Part shown: positions 6,497 to 12,160 of the stretch, in pieces
Layout: each line of letters begins with the position of its first letter
How positions within the stretch are numbered: the stretch's first letter is position 1
From: a bacterium
Lineage (GTDB): Bacteria; Latescibacterota; UBA2968; GCA-2709665
Length of the DNA stretch: 12,160 bases
Direction: 5' to 3'
Assembly (NCBI GenBank): GCA_027619145.1
Contig: JAQCGA010000057.1
Location: 1-12,160 of the forward strand
The notes under the pieces: model-generated
Databases searched by the model: none
Seen by the model: the letters and a program-made list of their open reading frames with translations, nothing else
What the model was told of the DNA's origin: nothing
Position numbers and translations under genes: made by a program

Positions 6497-6525
6497 TTGA
6501 CTTTGCGCGGGTGGATCGCCATATT
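6497..6525 (+). promoter_or_regulatory. Predicted sigma70 promoter of the 143-aa/1,397-aa gene pair
   Basis: TTGACT (6497-6502, 5 of 6) and CATATT (6520-6525, 4 of 6) are 17 bases apart. Transcription would start near 6532, about 50 bases before the ATG at 6585. It diverges from the promoter at 6438-6466, with 30 bases between the two -35 boxes. Confidence 0.55.
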
Positions 6526-6584
6526 TGTTCGATGTGGATATATGGTTGATAGACAATGAGTACCGGCCTTCGAGGATTGATTTT

Positions 6585-7016
6585 ATGCCCAGAAGACGCG
6601 CAGCAAAATCCGGGGAGCGATTGCCACAATTGAAGGGACGGCAGGTGCCGGGGAAGGTGACGCGCCTGGACATTGCTGCCTTGCTGGAGCAATACCGGGG
6701 GTTGGAGCAGCCGGTGCGTGGGTTTGTACAGGAGATTTTTGAAAGGGCCCAGCAGGCGAGGGGGCGTGTGGATGAGGATGTGTATGGGGTCTTGCAGGCC
6801 ACGCTGGGGGCGTTGCGGGAAACCGGAGGGAGACCGCCGGCGCTGGTGTTTGGCATCACGCATTATGAAACAGGAAAAGTGGAACAGGTGGGATTTTTGC
6901 CGGAAGGAATGACGCAGATTCCGCAGGGCGGGCGGTTTGTGACGAACTATCCGGGCTTTGATTCGTCAGATTTGAACTCGTTGTTGCGCAGAGGACCCAC
7001 GCAGATCGGAGAGTGA
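6585..7016 (+). CDS. Hypothetical protein of 143 residues, coupled to the large peptidase-fusion gene
   Basis: I do not recognise this protein. It starts with a basic stretch (PRRRAAKSGERL, 2-13). A middle part with helical character follows (about 25-80, rich in Leu, Gln, Glu and Arg), then a more beta-like segment (ALVFGITHYETGKVEQVGFL, about 86-105) and a polar tail. There is no signal peptide, membrane segment or known catalytic motif. The ATG at 6585 is preferred over an in-frame TTG at 6525 because GAGG (6572-6575) lies 9 bases before it and the predicted transcription start is near 6532. Its TGA stop is only three bases before the ATG of the 1,397-residue gene, so translation is probably coupled and the products may work together. 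Possible roles, such as an adaptor or partner of the large protein, are inference from position only. Confidence 0.75.
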   Translation: MPRRRAAKSGERLPQLKGRQVPGKVTRLDIAALLEQYRGLEQPVRGFVQEIFERAQQARGRVDEDVYGVLQATLGALRETGGRPPALVFGITHYETGKVEQVGFLPEGMTQIPQGGRFVTNYPGFDSSDLNSLLRRGPTQIGE

Positions 7017-7019
7017 GGC

Positions 7020-10000
7020 ATGTCTGCCGGACGGTTGCCAATTCGGGCCTATACTTCGGAAGAACTCCGGTTGCTTGCCGCAGAGGGGCGGCTCAAGGGG
7101 CGTGGGGTTGAGGGTCTGGTAAATTTGCGTCCACACCGGAAAGGCACGGACCGCCAGGTGCCCCGGGCCGCATTCGAAGCAATGGTTTCTCGGTTGTCTT
7201 GCTGGACCGAACCGTTGGCGCTGTTGCACACGTTTCTGGATCTGGTTGGGATTCCAAGTCCTCCTGGTCAGGAAACCGGGGTGGCGTTATTTCTGGCAAA
7301 GCGCCTGCGCACTCTGGGCCTGCTCGAGATTCGCAGAGATGGATCTGGCAATCTCATGGCCCGACTCCCGGCCACGTCGCCGAAGGCCCCCAGTTTATTA
7401 TTTACGGCTCATATGGATTGTGTCTATCCCGGCAACGGAACATTCGTTCAGCCGGTTTTTTGCGTTTCAGGTGAAATTCGGACCGATGGGCGAAACAGCC
7501 TGGGGGCAGATGACAAGGCGGGTATTTCAGCGATACTGGCCACACTGGCGTATATCCGGGACGCGCAGTTGGCCCATGGCGAAATTCGTGTGCTGTTCAC
7601 CGTGCAAGAAGAGTTGGGGTTCCGGGGTATGAAGCAGGTTCCAGCCAGTATTCTGGATGGTGTGCACCTGGTGGTAAGTATGGATCCACCTGTCCGGGTA
7701 GAGCGAGAAGAGACCGCGCACCTGGCGGTCTTGCATATGCCACCATCCCATCCATTTGTGCATCTGGTACGACAGGCCGCCGGGGATTGTGGACTGACCC
7801 CGCAGATATTGTACGCAGAAGATGGATATGTGGGCGGAGATACAATTTGTCTGTCGCCCCTGGGGGCACTGGTGGTGGATTTTTGTTCTGGGAGCCGGTA
7901 CCCGCACACGCCGCACGAGCACCTGCATTTTCAGGATTTGCTGGATCAGACAAGCTGGATGTCTGCTACGGTGGAGCGGGTACTGGCGTACGACTCCCAT
8001 CGGCTGGCACTGCGTTCGGTGTATGGAGATGAGCTGATTGGGACGTTGGCCGGTGTTCGAAAACCTCTTGCGATGACGGCGAAATTACTTGAAGAGAAAT
8101 TGGCGTTGGCCCGGAGCTTGCACCAGCGGGCCGCGCCCGATATGGTTCCCGCACTGGTTCACCTGTCTGCTGTGGCAACTCGGTTGGGGGATATGGGCTT
8201 GCTGAAGGCTGTGGTAAGCGCGTACGGACGCTGCGTTCAGGTGGGACAGGTTCCACAGGTATTGCGGGATCTGACGCTTTCTATGGTTCATTTTATTTCG
8301 GGTCTGGCAGATGCACGTCCTGTTCAGCCGCTGGTCTCGGTTGCGCAGGAAGTGGTTGAACGGGGAGGGGACGAGCGCGCTCGGATCCACGCGTTGCATT
8401 TTCTGGAGGCGGTGTTTCAGAAGGAGCGGAGGGTCGTCCAGAAGGCGCAGATGTTGCGCCGGTTGGTGTTGTGTTTGCAGAGCAATTCGCCTGGAGTGGT
8501 GGACGGTGTGACGCAATTTTTCAGGGCACATCTGGATGATACGATCCATGCGTTAACCGTGGCGTTCTGCCATCGGAATCGGGTCGAGTGGGAACGCATT
8601 GTCACTCCTGCGGGCGGACGGTTGGTCGGTGCCCGAGGGCGTTTCCGCGAAGAGGGTGCGGCCTGGACGCTGGTGCGGCAGCGGATTCTTCAGTTGTTGC
8701 TGGAAGAGGATCGTATTTTACCCGATATGCTGGAGTGGATCTTTACACACGACGGCGCGGCGATGCAGAAGATTGCTGGCCGGTTTGTGGATCCTTCTCG
8801 AACGGGCCGGATTGCCGGGCGGATTTTGCAGAATCTGAATAGCCGGGAGCCAGCGATCCAGGAAACCGCAGTGCAGTTTGTGGGGCAGCATCGCATGCGG
8901 CAGGCGATAGATCCGCTGATTGATGTACTGCTGACGCCTTATTTGTGCCGGAACCGAGAGCTGGTGGAATGGGCGCTGGATGCCATTGGCCGACCCGCGC
9001 TGGGTGTGGTGATTGGTCGGTTGGGCAATGAGGCTGAATTTTCCGGTTTTGTACGGCGCATGTTCAATCGGCACGATGCGTCTACGGAAGTAGAGTTCCG
9101 GCGTCTATCCGGGCGATTGAATGAAACCTATGGTCGTTCTTTCCGGCTGGACGATTCGTCTCAATTGACCATGCTGGGGCACTATATTGGACGGCAGGAT
9201 CTGGATCGGTTGGACGAGTTGAGTTTGTGGGACAAACGGCGTGCGATTGTGTTTTACGAACATCTCTCTAGGCTCTATCCATCTGGCAGAGATCTGGAGC
9301 GTTTGGCAGAGGTTGTTGAAGATACGGCGGCGGGAACGCACGCGCAGTTTATTCAGATGGCGTTGCAGCGGAATATCTTTGAAGATGTGGATTTTATGAA
9401 TCTGGTGGTCCGGGAAAATCCTCGTTTTCTGGAACACTTTATGCGGATGGAACGACAAGTTTCACGCCACGCGTTGTTGTTGCGCCTGCGGGAGTTCATG
9501 ATGGGTGCCCAGGTGGATATGGCCGACGTGCAAGATGTGGAGGTTTATTATCTGTATCTGTTGAAGCAAAGCGCGAAGATGCCAGACCGAGGGCGGTATC
9601 TGAAGCATATCGAACAGGCCCGGCGATATCTGTTCCCCCAGGTAAAACCATATTGCAAAGCATTTACGATTGCGGGGGACCGGATTGAAGAAGTAGGTAC
9701 TGTGGATCGACAGCGAATTCGAGCCCTGATTGCTTCGTTGCCCGATATGGAAAGCCGGGCAGACCGCCTGCGGAATCTGCTGGTATCCGATGTGTTGGCC
9801 CGGCGGGAACGGCAGCGCTTAATCAATGCGTTGTCCGATACGTTTGGAATTGACGTAACCCTGTTTAATACGCTGGAAGATCGGGCAGATGCCGTATTGG
9901 GTGGAATCGATTTTGAGTTCGATTCGGCGTACCGGCCGGTGCCGCAGGTGGTGTTCCCACATTTGCTGCGTGTGCGGATGAAGCACCGCAACGATGTGGT

Positions 10001-11213
10001 GGTAGGTTTTATGCTGGAGTATGCGCTGGAGTACGCGCTGGTCAATCATCCGGAAATTCGGAGTGTGCTTGAGTCCGGTGAACTGGACCTGGTACTGGAT
10101 AACTTGAATGATTTACTGACGGACCGGGTGTACGAGGCCGAGCGAGATCTTTCGGAAGATGTATTTGAGGAATTGCATGAAAAGCACGTAGCCGCGCTGG
10201 TTGATTTTTATACGTCACAGTGGAAGAGTATTGTGAGGGGGTTAAAAAAGGAGTTCCCATCGGGACGGCCCGCAGAGATGATTTCAAAAACCGAGCAGGC
10301 CATGTTAGAGTATAATGTGCGGGATGAAGATGGAGCGGATTTGCTGGATACCAATTTGAACCGTCTGGTTCAGGTCCTGCGACCGGCGGATGCAAATTTA
10401 CTCACGTTCCATCTTCGACACAGGGAATGTTATAAAGTGTATGTGGCTGTATTGCGTGCGCGGAACATTCGCCAGCTGAAACGAATTTACCGGGAAGTGT
10501 ATTTGCTGTTGCAAGATGAGATTTCATTTGCTGGCCGAGAACATGGTGAGAAGAAGGTGGAGCTGCAGCGTACACCCGCCGCACCCGGGTATTTGAAATA
10601 CGCACGGAAAGAGCTGGGTAAGTTGGGTAAACTGATGAGCGATTTCGTGCTGGAAAGGGCTCTGGAAGAACGGGTACAGGCGGTGCAGGTAGAAATTACG
10701 AAACTGCGCCAGGTTGTGGTGGGTACGTCGCAGATTTTGTGCGCACCCAGCAAAGATGTGAGTATTGTGTATCGAAGCTGGCCAGGCAACGATTGCAATA
10801 TGGGCAATATTCAGCAGGTGCTGTGTCCAGACTGTTCGTTTTATAAGATTATTGCAGATGGAGACTGGAAGGGCTACTTTACACTGGTGGAGGTACGCCG
10901 GAAGAACGAACGAGCATTTCTGCTGGATGTGCTCAATTATAGCGGGTTGCGAATGGAGAACCAGAGTTTCGTCAAGGTACTTCTGCATTACGTGATTCAG
11001 ATCGCCCAGGCAGAAGGCATCGAGTACGTGCTGACAAGCAGCTACGATACACATATATCCAACCGGGATTATATCCGGCGTGCGTTTCACAAAGAGTTTC
11101 CAGCGCTGGGGACGGTTCAGAATTTTGCCCTGGTTTGCACGCCTGTTGCGTCGTTTCAGTCGCTGATGCCCAACCTGTCTGTGATTTGGAAAAACAAGAC
11201 GGCAGAGAGTTGA
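7020..11213 (+). CDS. Large fusion protein: M20/M42-like zinc peptidase domain, long helical-repeat region, GNAT-like C-terminal domain
   Basis: A 1,397-residue protein without signal peptide or clear membrane segments. Residues about 62-320 resemble M20/M42 metallopeptidases such as tripeptidase T: FTAHMDCV (128-135; H131, D133), LGADDKAGIS (161-170; bridging D164), FTVQEELGF (193-201; E197 and E198), MDPP (221-224; D222), and RYPHTPHEH (293-301; H296 or H299), so a full two-zinc ligand set appears present. The lid/dimerisation domain expected after D222 is largely absent. Residues about 350-1240 are mostly helical, with HEAT-like repeats clearest at 585-670. The last about 150 residues include CPDC (1269-1272), a strand-rich part and ISNRDYIRRAF (1346-1356), which recall GNAT folds, though the acetyl-CoA loop is not clear. 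GGAGAG (7007-7012) precedes the ATG; the upstream 143-aa gene ends three bases before. I know of no named protein with this architecture. Peptidase activity is plausible, substrate unknown. Confidence 0.8.
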   Translation: MSAGRLPIRAYTSEELRLLAAEGRLKGRGVEGLVNLRPHRKGTDRQVPRAAFEAMVSRLSCWTEPLALLHTFLDLVGIPSPPGQETGVALFLAKRLRTLGLLEIRRDGSGNLMARLPATSPKAPSLLFTAHMDCVYPGNGTFVQPVFCVSGEIRTDGRNSLGADDKAGISAILATLAYIRDAQLAHGEIRVLFTVQEELGFRGMKQVPASILDGVHLVVSMDPPVRVEREETAHLAVLHMPPSHPFVHLVRQAAGDCGLTPQILYAEDGYVGGDTICLSPLGALVVDFCSGSRYPHTPHEHLHFQDLLDQTSWMSATVERVLAYDSHRLALRSVYGDELIGTLAGVRKPLAMTAKLLEEKLALARSLHQRAAPDMVPALVHLSAVATRLGDMGLLKAVVSAYGRCVQVGQVPQVLRDLTLSMVHFISGLADARPVQPLVSVAQEVVERGGDERARIHALHFLEAVFQKERRVVQKAQMLRRLVLCLQSNSPGVVDGVTQFFRAHLDDTIHALTVAFCHRNRVEWERIVTPAGGRLVGARGRFREEGAAWTLVRQRILQLLLEEDRILPDMLEWIFTHDGAAMQKIAGRFVDPSRTGRIAGRILQNLNSREPAIQETAVQFVGQHRMRQAIDPLIDVLLTPYLCRNRELVEWALDAIGRPALGVVIGRLGNEAEFSGFVRRMFNRHDASTEVEFRRLSGRLNETYGRSFRLDDSSQLTMLGHYIGRQDLDRLDELSLWDKRRAIVFYEHLSRLYPSGRDLERLAEVVEDTAAGTHAQFIQMALQRNIFEDVDFMNLVVRENPRFLEHFMRMERQVSRHALLLRLREFMMGAQVDMADVQDVEVYYLYLLKQSAKMPDRGRYLKHIEQARRYLFPQVKPYCKAFTIAGDRIEEVGTVDRQRIRALIASLPDMESRADRLRNLLVSDVLARRERQRLINALSDTFGIDVTLFNTLEDRADAVLGGIDFEFDSAYRPVPQVVFPHLLRVRMKHRNDVVVGFMLEYALEYALVNHPEIRSVLESGELDLVLDNLNDLLTDRVYEAERDLSEDVFEELHEKHVAALVDFYTSQWKSIVRGLKKEFPSGRPAEMISKTEQAMLEYNVRDEDGADLLDTNLNRLVQVLRPADANLLTFHLRHRECYKVYVAVLRARNIRQLKRIYREVYLLLQDEISFAGREHGEKKVELQRTPAAPGYLKYARKELGKLGKLMSDFVLERALEERVQAVQVEITKLRQVVVGTSQILCAPSKDVSIVYRSWPGNDCNMGNIQQVLCPDCSFYKIIADGDWKGYFTLVEVRRKNERAFLLDVLNYSGLRMENQSFVKVLLHYVIQIAQAEGIEYVLTSSYDTHISNRDYIRRAFHKEFPALGTVQNFALVCTPVASFQSLMPNLSVIWKNKTAES

Positions 11214-11238
11214 CATTGTTGCGCTGGTGCGTTATGTT
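11210..11238 (+). promoter_or_regulatory. Predicted promoter of the M16 homologue, overlapping the upstream stop codon
   Basis: A perfect TTGACA (11210-11215) and TATGTT (11233-11238, 4 of 6) are separated by the ideal 17 bases. The TGA stop of the 1,397-residue gene (11211-11213) lies inside the -35 box. Transcription would start near 11245, about 100 bases before the M16 start codon. This suggests separate or additional transcription of the M16 gene. Confidence 0.6.
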
Positions 11239-11344
11239 ATTTCGTTCTACGATAGACGTCTTGTTTTTGAGGGTTGAAAAACGAGCGTGTATGTCTGGCA
11301 TGTTTGCTTGAGATGTTCTTACGACTTTACATGAAAGGTTTTCC

Positions 11345-12160
11345 ATGCATTCACCCGTTCCGGAGCGTCACACGCTGGATAATGGCATCCAGGTATTGGC
11401 CGAGTCCATGCCTGGCGCGCAGTCCGTTGTGGTGATGTTCCGGTTTCCGTTCGGCGCCCAGGAGGATCCAATAGACCGGCTGGGGATGGCCAGTGTAGCC
11501 GAGGATACGTTGTTCAAGGGAACGCCCGATAAGGATGCGCGGGCGGTGTTTGATACATTTGATGCGCTGGGTGTGCGGCGCGGTTCGGCTGCTTCTGTGG
11601 AGTACACGGAATTCCAGGCACAGCTTTTGCCGCGTCATCTGGAAGAAACGTTGAGGCTGTACGCAGAGGTATTCCGTAACGCTTCGTTTCCGGATGACCA
11701 GGTGGACGTGTCCAAAGCGCTTGCACTGGAAGAATTGAAGCGGTTGGAGGACAATCCGGCGCAACAGGTGATGTACAAGACCTACCAGGCTGGCCTGGGT
11801 GACCCTATGGGGCGCCTCCCGCTAGGAGAGATGGGGACAGTGGCCACCATTGCTCCGCCTGATGTGCGTACGTTCTGGACAAAATTCTGTGGGCCGGAAC
11901 ACCTGATTATTTCTATGGCGGGTGGGCTGGACGCGCAGCAGATGTTTGATGCTGTGGAAGCGGCGTTTGGAGATTGGCCGATGGACGGCCGAGAAGCCGG
12001 GCAGGTCCACCCTGTATCGGTGGCTTCCAGATATGTACACCAGTCGAAGCAGTCTCAGCAGGCGCATATTGGGATGTTGTTTGGTTCGGTGCCGCGCGGG
12101 CATGAATTGTATTATTCCGGGCAACTGACGATTGCGGTGCTTTCGGGGAGCGGTTCCAGC
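11345..12160 (+). CDS. M16-family (insulinase/processing peptidase-like) protein with degenerate zinc motif, 3' end beyond the window
   Basis: The frame is open for 272 codons from an ATG with AAGG (11335-11338) six bases upstream and runs off the right edge. The start TLDNGIQVLAE (10-20), the KGT after the motif (58-60), the central ALEELKRLEDNPA (127-139), the DPMGRLPLGEM segment (153-163) and SGSGSS at the window end are typical of the N-terminal half of M16 peptidases. The zinc motif HxxEH is replaced by SVAED (50-54): both histidines are lost, Glu53 is kept, and the distal Glu pair (129-130) is also kept. By family knowledge M16 proteins often act in pairs, one catalytic and one not, so this is probably the non-catalytic partner, with an active subunit encoded nearby or elsewhere. 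No signal peptide is seen at the chosen start. It follows the large M20-like fusion gene by 131 bases. Confidence 0.88.
   Translation, partial: MHSPVPERHTLDNGIQVLAESMPGAQSVVVMFRFPFGAQEDPIDRLGMASVAEDTLFKGTPDKDARAVFDTFDALGVRRGSAASVEYTEFQAQLLPRHLEETLRLYAEVFRNASFPDDQVDVSKALALEELKRLEDNPAQQVMYKTYQAGLGDPMGRLPLGEMGTVATIAPPDVRTFWTKFCGPEHLIISMAGGLDAQQMFDAVEAAFGDWPMDGREAGQVHPVSVASRYVHQSKQSQQAHIGMLFGSVPRGHELYYSGQLTIAVLSGSGSS

Noticed and set aside
5729..6500. Plus-strand open frames across the Ldh2-family gene
   Set aside because: They are antisense shadows of a clearly conserved enzyme, with low-complexity or Arg/Pro-rich translations and no family motifs.
6525..6584. TTG start extending the 143-aa protein by 20 residues
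   Set aside because: No ribosome site precedes it and it lies upstream of the predicted transcription start near 6532. The ATG at 6585 has GAGG at suitable spacing.
6392..6859. Upstream in-frame extension of the Ldh2-family gene (to a 479-residue protein)
   Set aside because: The extra 156 residues show no family similarity, overlap the opposite-strand 143-aa gene, and would start upstream of a strong promoter at 6438-6466. The start at 6391 matches the family N-terminus.
10524..11216. 230-residue minus-strand open frame inside the giant gene
   Set aside because: It lies wholly opposite conserved-looking coding sequence, and its translation shows no recognisable domain. It is probably a frame shadow.
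11260..11285. AT-rich hairpin (CTTGTTTTT with AAAAACGAG) after the giant gene as a terminator
   Set aside because: The stem is almost all A-T pairs with one G-U, and no U tract follows on the plus strand, so intrinsic termination is not supported.
1..12160. CRISPR arrays, tRNA or rRNA genes, insertion sequences, phage or defence modules
   Set aside because: No regularly spaced repeats, cloverleaf sequences, transposase or nuclease motifs were found on either strand.

Overview
This 12,160-base window is an ordinary-looking, gene-dense stretch of bacterial chromosome with moderately high GC content, good Shine-Dalgarno sequences and sigma70-like promoters. It holds no rRNA, tRNA, CRISPR array, phage gene or transposase that I can see. 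The host lineage cannot be fixed from the sequence. An uncultivated Gram-negative-type bacterium is my guess, based mainly on unusual variants of conserved enzymes.

Left part, minus strand. From right to left the order is: a promoter (5279-5308), a lysine riboswitch (5080-5264), an intrinsic terminator (5005-5052), then dapA (4943 to 3906), pckA (3828 to 2221) and dapB (2185 to 1379). A long hairpin terminator (1293-1354) follows. Next, apparently with its own promoter (1252-1280), comes a transaldolase-family gene that runs off the left edge (1176 to 1). The riboswitch should shut transcription into dapA when lysine is plentiful. DapA and DapB catalyse two successive steps of the diaminopimelate/lysine pathway. 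PckA, an ATP-type PEP carboxykinase at the PEP/oxaloacetate node, sits between them with only short gaps, so it is probably under the same lysine control. This is the most informative regulatory arrangement in the window.

Centre. A Ldh2-type malate/L-lactate dehydrogenase-family oxidoreductase (6391 to 5420, minus) is transcribed away from a divergent promoter region (6392-6584). Its 3' flank contains small AT-rich repeats.

Right part, plus strand. A 143-residue protein that I do not recognise (6585-7016) is followed after three bases by a 1,397-residue protein (7020-11213). The large protein starts with a compact M20/M42-like zinc-peptidase domain, continues as a very long mostly helical region with HEAT-like segments, and ends in a mixed alpha/beta domain reminiscent of GNAT acyltransferases. 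This pair is the best candidate for something undescribed. A good promoter overlaps its stop codon. It precedes a gene for an M16 (insulinase-like) peptidase homologue (11345 to the right edge), whose zinc motif has lost both histidines while keeping the glutamate.
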